Source of the DNA: Chloroflexota bacterium | GTDB taxonomy: Bacteria; Chloroflexota; Anaerolineae; Aggregatilineales; J027 | NCBI GenBank assembly: GCA_016234595.1 | Contig: JACRBG010000026.1 | Span: 62,001-126,000, forward strand | Direction: 5' to 3' | Length of the DNA: 64,000 bases | In this document: piece by piece, positions 43,941 through 51,362 of the stretch | Numbering within the stretch: the stretch's first letter is position 1 | How the letters are laid out: every line of letters starts with the position of its first letter | Translations under genes and position numbers: made by a program | Notes under the pieces: model-generated | What the model saw: the letters and a program-made list of their open reading frames with translations, nothing else | What the model was told of the DNA's origin: nothing | Database searches by the model: none

Positions 43941-44969
43941 CTAACTAAAGAGTTCGGCCAGCGCTTTATCCAAGGTTGCTTTGGAGGGGCGAATCTGCTC
44001 TTCAGTCAAGTTCGCCAGCGGTGTATCGGTCAGGCGGGCATTTTCCACGACGGTTGACCGTTCTTGATCAATGTAGATTAACCCGGTGATAATGACCTGC
44101 TCCTTACGAGCCTGTTCCAAGACACGGAAGGCACTCGCCCGGTCGGTGGGGTCGTGGGCATCATCCAGTTTCTTCAAGCGTACCCAACTTCCATCGTGCA
44201 GTTGGACATCTTGGGATTTGCCCTCTTCGTAATCTACCGCAATATCGTCTTGGCCTTGCACAAAACCAAGCTCATTCAAGATTTCGCGGTGTTCCTTACC
44301 CCAGTGATAACTCTTGGTTGAGTCATCAGCATCATTAAACGTCACGCAGGGGCTGATGATGTCAATGACGGCTGTGCCACGATGGCTGAAAGCAGCCCGA
44401 AGTAACGACCGAATTTGCTTGGCGTCACCAGAGAACGAACGCGCGACAAACGAGCAATCCGCCAACAGAGCTTCGGCACACAGATCAATGGCGGGTAATT
44501 CATTCTTGCCCGCGTACTTGGTCTTTTGACCAAAATCGGCTGTCGCGGAGAATTGGCCTTTGGTCAGACCGTAGACGCCGTTGTTTTCGATGATATAGAC
44601 CATTGGCACATTGCGACGGACTAGGTGTTTGAATTGGCCGAACCCAATATTGCCTGTATCCCCGTCACCAGAAACGCCGATGGCTTTAAGGTGATGATTT
44701 GCCAACACCACGCCCGTTGTCACAGAAGGCATACGCCCATGAATCGTGTTAAAGGCGTGGGAGCGGCCCATAAAATAGGCCGGGGTTTTGGATGAGCAGC
44801 CAATCCCGCTCATCTTGACCACCATGTTTTGGTTCAGGCTATATTCAAAGGCGGCCTGCTGAATTTGATTTGAAATTGAGTTATGGCCGCAACCGGGGCA
44901 AAGGGTAGATGGTCTACCGTTATAATCCGCCGCCAACAGGCCAAGTTCATTCGTTTTTGTACGACCCAT
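43941..44969 (-). CDS. korB: 2-oxoacid:ferredoxin oxidoreductase, beta subunit (KorB type)
   Basis: 342 residues. The subunit binds thiamine diphosphate and an iron-sulfur cluster and, with KorA, oxidises 2-oxoglutarate or another 2-oxoacid to the acyl-CoA with reduced ferredoxin, or runs in reverse. C24-P-G-C27-G-H and C58 are placed for a [4Fe-4S] cluster; G-D-G-D-T-G-N-I-G at 101-109 and the later V-Y-I-I-E-N-N-G-V-Y-G-L-T-K-G-Q bind the cofactor. The last 60 residues are a lid as in two-subunit KOR. Starts ATG 44969, three bases after the korA stop. Followed by a strong terminator. Confidence 0.95.
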   Translation of the reverse strand: MGRTKTNELGLLAADYNGRPSTLCPGCGHNSISNQIQQAAFEYSLNQNMVVKMSGIGCSSKTPAYFMGRSHAFNTIHGRMPSVTTGVVLANHHLKAIGVSGDGDTGNIGFGQFKHLVRRNVPMVYIIENNGVYGLTKGQFSATADFGQKTKYAGKNELPAIDLCAEALLADCSFVARSFSGDAKQIRSLLRAAFSHRGTAVIDIISPCVTFNDADDSTKSYHWGKEHREILNELGFVQGQDDIAVDYEEGKSQDVQLHDGSWVRLKKLDDAHDPTDRASAFRVLEQARKEQVIITGLIYIDQERSTVVENARLTDTPLANLTEEQIRPSKATLDKALAELFS

Positions 44970-44972
44970 GAC

Positions 44973-46844
44973 TTATTTCCCTTCCATTTCCAGCAGTTGA
45001 GCCATAATCCATTCCGCATCCAATGGCATCCCATTGCAGCGGGCAATACTGCGAAGATCAGGCGCTTTTTCTGGGAAATCAATCCGCATAATCTGGGCCA
45101 TCTGACCTTCTTCATTGTTTTCGACGACGTAGACCCGGTCATAGCCGTTGATGAATTCACCCACTTTGGGGGAGAGAGGCAGCGCTAAAATCCGCAAATA
45201 ATCTACGCTGATGTCGCGGCGGGCCTTCAGATAATCCAGCGCCTCTTTAATGGCATAGTCGTTGCTGCCATAGGACACAATCGCAATCTTAGCGCCCTTG
45301 CTCTTTTGCACAACAGGCTGAGGGAGAATTTCGCGGGCGGTGTTCATCTTGTGAGCCAAACGCTTCAGATTGTTGTGCCAGTCTTCGACTTTTTCACTAT
45401 AGCCAGCATTCTCATTGTGACCTGTGCCACGTGTGAAATAGGCCGCATTGGGGTGATCGGTTCCGGGTAGGGTACGATAGGTAATCCCGTCCCCATCCAC
45501 ATCCCGATAACGTGCCCATTGACCACCTGCTTTTTGTAAGTCTTCGGCAGTCAAAACCTTACCACGATCCATAGGGCGGTCAGGGTATTTAAATTTGCTG
45601 CTGATGTGTAGGTTCATTCCCAACTCAAGGTCGCTCAAGACAAATACGGGCGTTTGCAGACGCTCCGCAAAGTCAAAGGCTTCCCACCCAAATTGGAAAC
45701 ACTCTTCCATATTGGCAGGCAGCAAGACGACTTGGCGGGTATCACCGTGACCGAGGAAGTGTGTAAACAGCACATCACCTTGCGAAGTCCGGGTAGGCAG
45801 GCCTGTGCTTGGCCCCATACGCTGAATGTCCCAAATAACAGCGGGCACTTCAGCGAAATAGGCCAACCCGGTAAACTCAGCCATCAAGGAAATACCCGGC
45901 CCACTGGTGGCAGTCATTGAACGTGCTCCGGCCCAGCCCGCCCCAACAATCATACCGATAGCTGCTAACTCATCCTCCGCTTGGACAATCGCATAGGTCG
46001 CCCGACCTTCGGCATCATGGCGATAGGATGCTAAATATTCTTGCAAGTTTTCGGCGACACTACTGCTGGGGGTGATGGGATACCAAGCCACAAACTCTAC
46101 CCCACCAAAAACAGCCCCAAGGGCAGCGGCAGCATTACCTTCAATCATCATCATATCTTTGTTGAAGGTCGCGTCGGGCATGGATTCGCACCAATAGGGG
46201 TCAATCTTTTGCAGATTGTTCTTGGCCCAATCATAGGCCAGCTTGACCAAGCCAAAGTTCATTTCAATTGGTTTGGCTTTGCCACCGAAATGATAACTTA
46301 ATGCCCCTTCAATTTGAGCCATATCAATGTTAAATAGATAGGCGAGAGCACCGACATACACCATGTTGGCGACATATTCTTTGAGGGCTTGGGCCGGATT
46401 CAGTTGGGCAGTGAGTTCATCCACCGGAATTCGATAATAATAAAGGTCGTCGCGGCTGGGCGTCACGACATTCCATTTTTTCTTACCAGTGGGGGCGTCC
46501 ATTGGATAGATACAAACGCCACCGGGAGGCAAGGCGGCGACATCCTCGGCAAAAGTGTCAAAATTATAAGTCACCAGCACTTCCGCTTTGTTGCGATGGG
46601 CGCGGTAATTATCTTTATTGACTCGAATATAGAACCAAGTGGGTAACCCATAAATATTAGATGGAAACAGGTTTTTCCCGGTTGCGGGAACCCCCATTTT
46701 GAACAACGCCCGCAGCAGGGTATTGTTCGAGGTTTGGCTTCCCGTTCCATTCGTCGTCGCCACCACGAACGAAAAATCGTTCACAATGCGCTGACCACTA
46801 TGGAGTTGGGTCGCCGGTGCTTGTTGTAGATCCACAACAGTCAT
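44973..46844 (-). CDS. korA: 2-oxoacid:ferredoxin oxidoreductase, fused gamma-alpha subunit (KorA type)
   Basis: 623 residues, the fused length of two-subunit enzymes. The N-terminal gamma-like region at about 22-195 opens with N-D-F-S-F-V-V-A-T-T-N-G-T-G-S-Q-T-S-N-N. The alpha region has W-Y-P-I-T-P-S-S-S-V-A-E-N-L near 255-268, A-G-A-R-S-M-T-A-T-S-G-P-G-I-S-L-M near 312, and P-S-T-G-L-P-T-R-T-S-Q-G-D near 350. It is co-transcribed with korB. Whether the substrate is 2-oxoglutarate or pyruvate or another acid is not certain, but this arrangement is typical for 2-oxoglutarate. The upstream FCD regulator is on the same strand. Confidence 0.95.
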   Translation of the reverse strand: MTVVDLQQAPATQLHSGQRIVNDFSFVVATTNGTGSQTSNNTLLRALFKMGVPATGKNLFPSNIYGLPTWFYIRVNKDNYRAHRNKAEVLVTYNFDTFAEDVAALPPGGVCIYPMDAPTGKKKWNVVTPSRDDLYYYRIPVDELTAQLNPAQALKEYVANMVYVGALAYLFNIDMAQIEGALSYHFGGKAKPIEMNFGLVKLAYDWAKNNLQKIDPYWCESMPDATFNKDMMMIEGNAAAALGAVFGGVEFVAWYPITPSSSVAENLQEYLASYRHDAEGRATYAIVQAEDELAAIGMIVGAGWAGARSMTATSGPGISLMAEFTGLAYFAEVPAVIWDIQRMGPSTGLPTRTSQGDVLFTHFLGHGDTRQVVLLPANMEECFQFGWEAFDFAERLQTPVFVLSDLELGMNLHISSKFKYPDRPMDRGKVLTAEDLQKAGGQWARYRDVDGDGITYRTLPGTDHPNAAYFTRGTGHNENAGYSEKVEDWHNNLKRLAHKMNTAREILPQPVVQKSKGAKIAIVSYGSNDYAIKEALDYLKARRDISVDYLRILALPLSPKVGEFINGYDRVYVVENNEEGQMAQIMRIDFPEKAPDLRSIARCNGMPLDAEWIMAQLLEMEGK

Positions 46845-46885
46845 GAAATTGAAACTCCTACTCTACATTGGGGCTTTAGATAAAT

Positions 46886-46905
46886 ATTGGGCCAACTGGC
46901 CCAAT
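46886..46905 (-). terminator. Perfect hairpin between the FCD regulator and korA
   Basis: ATTGGGCC (46886-46893) pairs with GGCCCAAT (46898-46905) over eight bases with a four-base loop. It lies 30 bases past the regulator stop and 42 before the korA start. On the minus strand the T-run is weak; on the plus strand TTTTT follows. It may attenuate transcription into korA. Confidence 0.5.
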
Positions 46906-46934
46906 TTTTCTGCACTCAACTTCTGACGACTGAT

Positions 46935-47675
46935 TTACCGCGTCGCCCCATTACCACGATGTTCTTCATGGGTATGGTACGATGGCAGTAGTTTGGTATG
47001 CTCTTCAAATGCTCTCAAGCTGCTATCTACATCTCCGCGAATAATGTCTTCGGTGATGCGCTCGTGATATGACCATACTTCGCTGAGATAAGCCAAGTCG
47101 GCATATTTGTTCAGTTCAACTGCTTCATAGGCTTCCCAGTAGGCTTCGAGCAAGCCACGCACAAATACATTATCCAATTTGGAGAAGATGGTGAGATGAA
47201 ATTCACGATGTTCCGCATGGGGAATTCGGACAGGTGAGCCGCGCAGTTTTTCCCACGCCCGGGCCACCAGTTGACGTAGCCGCGTTTTGTCGTCGTCCGT
47301 CAGGCGAGCGACAGCTTCATGCCAAAATGACATTTCGACATGTTTGCGTAAATCGCTGTAATCATCAAATAGGGTGATGTCACCTGCCAGCGCAAAGAAG
47401 AGACTTAGACGTACCGCCGACATAAAGTTGAACTCTTGGCGGTGGATACCTGTGCGGGGGCGCACTGTCACTAGACCCAATACCCGTGCCACCTCCAATT
47501 GTTCACGCAATTTACTGACGCTGACGTGCAATTCGCTGCTTAACTGGCCCAATGCAGGAATGCGCGTATCAGCTTCTGGTTGGCAGCTTGCCTCGGCCAG
47601 ATAGTCTAACAGCTCAGACTCTAGATTGAGTTGCCGTGTGGGAAGTGGTCGTTGGGATGGAATATTATGAATCAT
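46935..47675 (-). CDS. GntR/FadR-family transcriptional regulator (FCD domain)
   Basis: 246 residues from ATG 47675. The winged helix-turn-helix spans about 18-85 (I-P-A-L-G-Q-L-S-S-E-L-H-V-S-V-S-K-L-R-E-Q-L) and the FCD ligand-binding domain spans about 95-235 with H-R-E-F-H near 155 and the S-Y-H-E-R-I-T-E-D-I metal-site helix. FCD proteins usually sense carboxylic acids or related metabolites. It sits directly before korA-korB, which suggests local control of that operon. A promoter and an overlapping palindrome lie before the gene, which suggests autoregulation. Confidence 0.92.
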   Translation of the reverse strand: MIHNIPSQRPLPTRQLNLESELLDYLAEASCQPEADTRIPALGQLSSELHVSVSKLREQLEVARVLGLVTVRPRTGIHRQEFNFMSAVRLSLFFALAGDITLFDDYSDLRKHVEMSFWHEAVARLTDDDKTRLRQLVARAWEKLRGSPVRIPHAEHREFHLTIFSKLDNVFVRGLLEAYWEAYEAVELNKYADLAYLSEVWSYHERITEDIIRGDVDSSLRAFEEHTKLLPSYHTHEEHRGNGATR

Positions 47676-47714
47676 CTGATGAATCTGATTGATAGCATTA
47701 TTCAGAGTTTATAT

Positions 47715-47743
47715 ATGATAACATACCCCACTTTATTTGTCTA
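47715..47743 (-). promoter_or_regulatory. Promoter of the FCD regulator gene
   Basis: Minus strand: TAGACA at 47743-47738, 17-base spacer, TATCAT at 47720-47715. Each hexamer differs from consensus at one place. Predicted transcription starts about 30 bases before the ATG at 47675. The -35 overlaps the left arm of the palindrome at 47732-47758. Confidence 0.6.
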
Positions 47744-47758
47744 GTTCGTACAAATAAA
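47732..47758 (-). promoter_or_regulatory. Inverted repeat overlapping the regulator promoter
   Basis: TTTATTTGT (47732-47740) and ACAAATAAA (47750-47758) are perfect nine-base arms with a nine-base centre. The left arm covers the -35 of the regulator promoter. The inner GT and AC pairs resemble GntR-type half-sites, although spacing is wider than the usual FadR pattern. Candidate operator of the FCD protein. Confidence 0.5.
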
Positions 47759-47814
47759 CGTCCGATAATTCATGAGATTTTCATTTGGTGGAGGTTTCTC
47801 AGGAGATGGAAGGA

Positions 47815-47839
47815 GGGATAGGGATTTAATCCCATCCCT
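47815..47839 (-). terminator. Hairpin after the lipoprotein gene
   Basis: On the minus strand GGGATGGGAT and ATCCCTATCCC pair, with one bulged base and a three-base loop, 14 bases past the lipoprotein stop. The T-run is weak. Likely terminator between the lipoprotein and the FCD regulator. Confidence 0.5.
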
Positions 47840-47852
47840 TTCACAGCGGTGC

Positions 47853-48644
47853 TTAGCTGGATTCTTCCGTAGCCGAGGTGTCTTGAGTGGTAGCGGCTGT
47901 CCCCAAGATTTGGAAAGTAACTTGCGAGACAGATTGATTGTTTGCCAATAGTTCAACCGTGTATGTCCCAGCAGCCCAATTGGGGATATTGGCGTTATCT
48001 AGGGCATAGTAAATACACGTCTCGGGGTAGACATCATCGCTTGTCCAGAAAGCCGTATCTTGATTGACGACTGACCCATTCGAGGAGACCCGTATTGAAA
48101 ATTCAACACCAGACGGTATATTACGGGCCACCGTCACGAAGTATATGAGCGGGGCATCCGACGCAAATGTCGTTAAAGAATCCGCCGCGCAAAAATCAGT
48201 GGTTAAGGTTGAGCCAGTCGTCGCCGTGACATAGATGCCTGTGCCATTGTTCTGCGTCGTTGTGGAGCTACCGGCCTGATTGGTGGGTAAAGGGCCAGCC
48301 GGAACACCCCCATCCAATGCAGGAGGAGTCGAACCAAAAGGTATATTCGACAATCCGGGATTGACCGGATTATTGGCGACGGCGTTGATGGTTGCCCGCA
48401 GCTGATCGCGCTCTACGCTGACCTGCGTGGCTTGCTGGGCTAAGACAGATGCGTTATCGGCTGTCGCAATCAGGGCCACAATTGTTTCATTTTGATTTTG
48501 GGCCACACCAACTGTAGCCCATAAGGCGGTACTTTCGGCATTTTGTGTTGCTTTTTTGCTGGGGTCTTCAAACGCTGCACACGCACTTAACAGCCCCATC
48601 ACCACCAGCAAACAACTCCATACCGCAACACGTCGTACCTTCAT
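47853..48644 (-). CDS. Hypothetical lipoprotein
   Basis: 263 residues. The N terminus has a lipoprotein signal with lipobox L-L-S-A-C (Cys22). Residues 35-95 form a helical, Ala/Gln/Asn-rich segment with coiled-coil-like spacing. A Thr/Asn/Ser/Gly-rich low-complexity linker follows at about 105-150. The last 110 residues look like a small beta domain with one repeated G-V-E-F-S-I-R-V-S-type strand and a possible disulfide pair. GGAGG lies seven bases before ATG 48644. No family recognised. It probably sits at the outer surface. A perfect 14-base palindrome, CCTTTTGCAAAAGG, lies 21-34 bases upstream. Confidence 0.7.
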   Translation of the reverse strand: MKVRRVAVWSCLLVVMGLLSACAAFEDPSKKATQNAESTALWATVGVAQNQNETIVALIATADNASVLAQQATQVSVERDQLRATINAVANNPVNPGLSNIPFGSTPPALDGGVPAGPLPTNQAGSSTTTQNNGTGIYVTATTGSTLTTDFCAADSLTTFASDAPLIYFVTVARNIPSGVEFSIRVSSNGSVVNQDTAFWTSDDVYPETCIYYALDNANIPNWAAGTYTVELLANNQSVSQVTFQILGTAATTQDTSATEESS

Positions 48645-48793
48645 GCACTATCCTCCATAAAATCCCTTTTGCAAAAGGCAGTAATTGGCAACTCTACCAT
48701 TGAATGAGCGTGTTTTCTATGGCGTTTTTCCTGCTATTGGTTGACTAAACTTCTAGTGATAAGAATATAGGCAAATTAGCCAACAGCTAAACC

Positions 48794-48819
48794 ATGTGCT
48801 GGTGATATAATGAGCACAT
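48794..48819 (+). promoter_or_regulatory. Extended -10 promoter inside an inverted repeat
   Basis: TGATATAAT at 48803-48811 is an extended -10 element (TGnTATAAT). It is framed by ATGTGCT (48794-48800) and AGCACAT (48813-48819), perfect seven-base arms 12 bases apart. The next gene starts at 48889. A bound dimer on the arms would cover the promoter. Confidence 0.55.
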
Positions 48820-48888
48820 TATTTTTCCAAGAGTAAGGTTTTATACTTTTGTATCTGTCTTTCGCCACATGCTGGGAGTAAACGGGCT

Positions 48889-49293
48889 ATGCGAAATTAC
48901 CAAGTTTTAGATAAGGCTGTTTTGGAACCCGACAATGTTTTGCGGTTAACAACTGTGCAGGAAAACCCTGATCAGCCTATTTTAGCCATGAGCCGTGAAG
49001 GTTCATTTGTTAGCATTTCCGCCAGCTTTGGGCCGCTCGAATTGGCATTGCGGTTACAATATAGTGAACTCGTGCGCCGCCTCAAAAATCTTTATCCGGT
49101 TCCCGGTCTCGCCACAACCCGTCAGGTTGGCACGGGCAATTCTTATATGGCACTGGGCTTGACCAAAGATAACCGCCTCGTGATGCGCCCCTCGATTGTG
49201 GCTGATGCCAGTGGACATATCACTTTCAATTTAGTCGCCTCGACTGAGGTTTATCAGACTCTGCGTAAATGGTTGGATGTCGACAGCGAATAA
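48889..49293 (+). CDS. Small orphan protein before the glycine cleavage genes
   Basis: 134 residues, family not recognised. It is soluble, with no signal peptide, and alternates strands and helices: M-R-N-Y-Q-V-L-D-K-A-V-L-E-P-D-N-V-L-R, then S-F-V-S-I-S-A-S-F-G-P-L-E-L-A-L-R-L, and a central R-R-L-K-N-L-Y. ATG 48889 fits a GGGAG about ten bases upstream. Its promoter is framed by an inverted repeat, so it looks tightly controlled. A strong inverted repeat separates it from gcvH, so it need not share that transcript. Function unknown. Confidence 0.65.
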   Translation: MRNYQVLDKAVLEPDNVLRLTTVQENPDQPILAMSREGSFVSISASFGPLELALRLQYSELVRRLKNLYPVPGLATTRQVGTGNSYMALGLTKDNRLVMRPSIVADASGHITFNLVASTEVYQTLRKWLDVDSE

Positions 49294-49324
49294 GACGATT
49301 GACCACCTCTTCAACAAATTAAGC

Positions 49325-49371
49325 AGCACGTTATTCGCCCTGCCCGCTTAAATCTTACCGAATAACGTGCT
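49325..49371 (+). terminator. 13-base perfect inverted repeat after the small orphan gene
   Basis: AGCACGTTATTCG (49325-49337) pairs perfectly with CGAATAACGTGCT (49359-49371). The 21-base loop is C-rich. It lies 32 bases past the stop. Few T residues follow, so it could be a terminator, an mRNA end stabiliser or a protein-binding site. A smaller repeat, CATGCAA to TTGCATG, follows at 49378-49403. Confidence 0.5.
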
Positions 49372-49507
49372 TTCAATCATGCAACTTGGTTGAAAATTGC
49401 ATGTGAATTGAAACTCGCCACTCCCCCACTCTAGCGTTATACTTCTACTACAAGATTGACAAATCATCCTAATGTTTGCCTGCTCGGTTGAAAGGACTTG
49501 TCTTCTC

Positions 49508-49900
49508 ATGGCTAATTGGAAAACGCCAGAAGATTTGAAATATGCTAAGAGTGATGAATGGTTTCGCGTCGAAGGCGATATGGTAACGGTTGGGATCAGT
49601 GATTATGCCCAAGACCAGCTTTCTGACATTGTCTATGTTGAACTACCCGATGTGGGATCAACCCTCAGTGCGGGTGGCTCAGTTGGTGTGGTCGAAAGCG
49701 TGAAGGCTGCTTCGGACGTCTACACGGTGGTGGGTGGCGAAGTTATTGAAGTCAACAGCCAGCTTGAAAAAGAACCTGAATCAGTCAATAGTGACCCCTT
49801 TGGCAAGGGCTGGTTTATTAAACTGCGTGTCAAAGACCTTAGTCCACTCAATGGTCTGATGAGCGCCGCGGCCTACATTGATTATTGCAATTCCCGCTAA
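49508..49900 (+). CDS. gcvH: Glycine cleavage system H protein
   Basis: 130 residues from ATG 49508; the frame opens at 49472 but the shorter form begins at the usual M-A-N-W. The protein carries the lipoyl arm that shuttles the aminomethyl group between P and T proteins. Lipoyl lysine K66 lies in G-V-V-E-S-V-K-A-A-S-D-V-Y, the family signature. The rest matches H protein: T-V-G-I-S-D-Y-A-Q-D-Q-L-S-D-I-V-Y-V-E-L-P. Its length is normal. It is followed by gcvPA after 77 bases with a hairpin. Confidence 0.97.
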   Translation: MANWKTPEDLKYAKSDEWFRVEGDMVTVGISDYAQDQLSDIVYVELPDVGSTLSAGGSVGVVESVKAASDVYTVVGGEVIEVNSQLEKEPESVNSDPFGKGWFIKLRVKDLSPLNGLMSAAAYIDYCNSR

Positions 49901-49923
49901 GCATTTTGGTTTTGCTTACAACA

Positions 49924-49946
49924 AGGATGGGCAGCTAACCCATCCT
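49924..49946 (+). promoter_or_regulatory. Hairpin between gcvH and gcvPA
   Basis: AGGATGGG (49924-49931) pairs perfectly with CCCATCCT (49939-49946) around a seven-base loop. There is no T-run, so it is not a clear terminator. It may stabilise mRNA or set the ratio of H to P protein. Confidence 0.4.
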
Positions 49947-49977
49947 CCAGATTATGAGGTAGGATTCACAACAGAAC

Positions 49978-51348
49978 ATGAGCTACATTCCACATACTGA
50001 TGCTGACCGCGAGGCTATGCTGAAAGCCATTGGCGTAGACTCGATTGAAGCGTTATTTGAGGCCGTCCCGGAGAAGCATCGCTTCCCCCAAATTGACCTC
50101 CCTGAACCATTGAGCGAAATGGAAATCGCCGCCGAGATGGAAGCCCTTAGCCGCTTTAATGTCTCGGCCAGCGACTATGCCATTTTCCTCGGGGCAGGAT
50201 CGTATCATCACTATATCCCATCGCTCGTTAATCATATGCTGCTGCGAGGGGAGTTCTATACTGCCTATACCCCCTATCAGCCCGAAGTCAGTCAGGGTAC
50301 GCTGCAAGCCATTTTTGAATTTCAGACGATGATTACCCGTCTCACCGGAATGGATGCGGCTAATGCCAGTCATTATGACGGGGCAACGGCCCTTGCCGAA
50401 GCCGTAACGGTTGCAATGGCAGCACACCGCGACAAACGCCAAAAGGTCATTCTTTCGCCAACCGTCCACCCACATTATCGTGAAGTGGTGCGTACCTATC
50501 ATCAAAACCGACCCGTGAAGTTTTCGGGTGACCGTAGCGGAACAGCCACAATGCTTGATTTGGCTGATATGATTGATGAAAACACGGCCATGATTGCCCT
50601 ACAATATCCCAATTTCTTTGGGCAAATTGAGGACTACACCGAAATCATCAAGGCAGCCCGGACACATGGAACGCTGGTCTGTATTGTGACCGACCCAGTG
50701 GCATGTGCCCTTCTCAAATCGCCCGGTGAACTTGGGGCCGATATTGTTGTAGGCGAAGGCCAGAGTTTAGGCATTCCCATGAGCTTTGGCGGGCCATATC
50801 TCGGCTTTTTTGCGGTGAAAAATGAGTATGTCCGGCGTATCGCAGGTCGTATCGTGGGTGAAACCGTTGACGGAGATGGTCGCCGGGCTTTTGTGATGAC
50901 TCTACGCCCACGTGAGCAGGACATCCGCCGCGACAAAGCCTCAAGCAATATCTGCACCAATCAAGGCTTGATGGCACTGGCCGCTTGTGTCCATATGACG
51001 GCATTAGGTAAACAAGGGATGCGTCGGGTGGCCGAATTGTGCTGGCATAAATCGCATTATGCTGCCAAAGAAATCGGGAAATTGAAGGGCTTCAGTGTTG
51101 ATAGCAGTCGTCCGTTCTTCAAAGAATTTGTCGTAACCTGCCCCAAACCCATCAGTGAAATCAATGATGAACTGCTCTATCACTTTGGCATCATTGGCGG
51201 TTACGATTTGGGTAAAGATTTCCCCACGCGCGAAAACCAAATGCTGTTGTGTGTGACCGAGATGAACAGTAAAGATGAAATTGATACGTTGGTGGCTGGC
51301 CTCAGGGCAATTGCCGCTGGTGATTTACACGATCACCACCACCATTGA
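49978..51348 (+). CDS. gcvPA: Glycine dehydrogenase (decarboxylating) subunit 1
   Basis: 456 residues, the N-terminal half of the split P protein. With GcvPB it decarboxylates glycine and loads the aminomethyl group on GcvH. Signatures: S-Y-I-P-H-T near the start, F-L-G-A-G-S-Y-H-H-Y-I-P near 71-82, Y-T-P-Y-Q-P-E-V-S-Q-G-T-L-Q, and A-S-H-Y-D-G-A-T-A-L-A-E-A. The protein ends in H-D-H-H-H-H, a short natural His run encoded by cac/cat codons. It is followed by gcvPB after 14 bases. No gcvT is in this window, so the T protein must be elsewhere. Confidence 0.97.
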   Translation: MSYIPHTDADREAMLKAIGVDSIEALFEAVPEKHRFPQIDLPEPLSEMEIAAEMEALSRFNVSASDYAIFLGAGSYHHYIPSLVNHMLLRGEFYTAYTPYQPEVSQGTLQAIFEFQTMITRLTGMDAANASHYDGATALAEAVTVAMAAHRDKRQKVILSPTVHPHYREVVRTYHQNRPVKFSGDRSGTATMLDLADMIDENTAMIALQYPNFFGQIEDYTEIIKAARTHGTLVCIVTDPVACALLKSPGELGADIVVGEGQSLGIPMSFGGPYLGFFAVKNEYVRRIAGRIVGETVDGDGRRAFVMTLRPREQDIRRDKASSNICTNQGLMALAACVHMTALGKQGMRRVAELCWHKSHYAAKEIGKLKGFSVDSSRPFFKEFVVTCPKPISEINDELLYHFGIIGGYDLGKDFPTRENQMLLCVTEMNSKDEIDTLVAGLRAIAAGDLHDHHHH

Positions 51349-51362
51349 TAAAAGGGATGTAA

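Noticed and set aside
49294-49977. Glycine riboswitch before gcvH or gcvPA
   Set aside because: Hairpins are present but the conserved tandem glycine-aptamer core was not seen. A covariance-model search would settle it.
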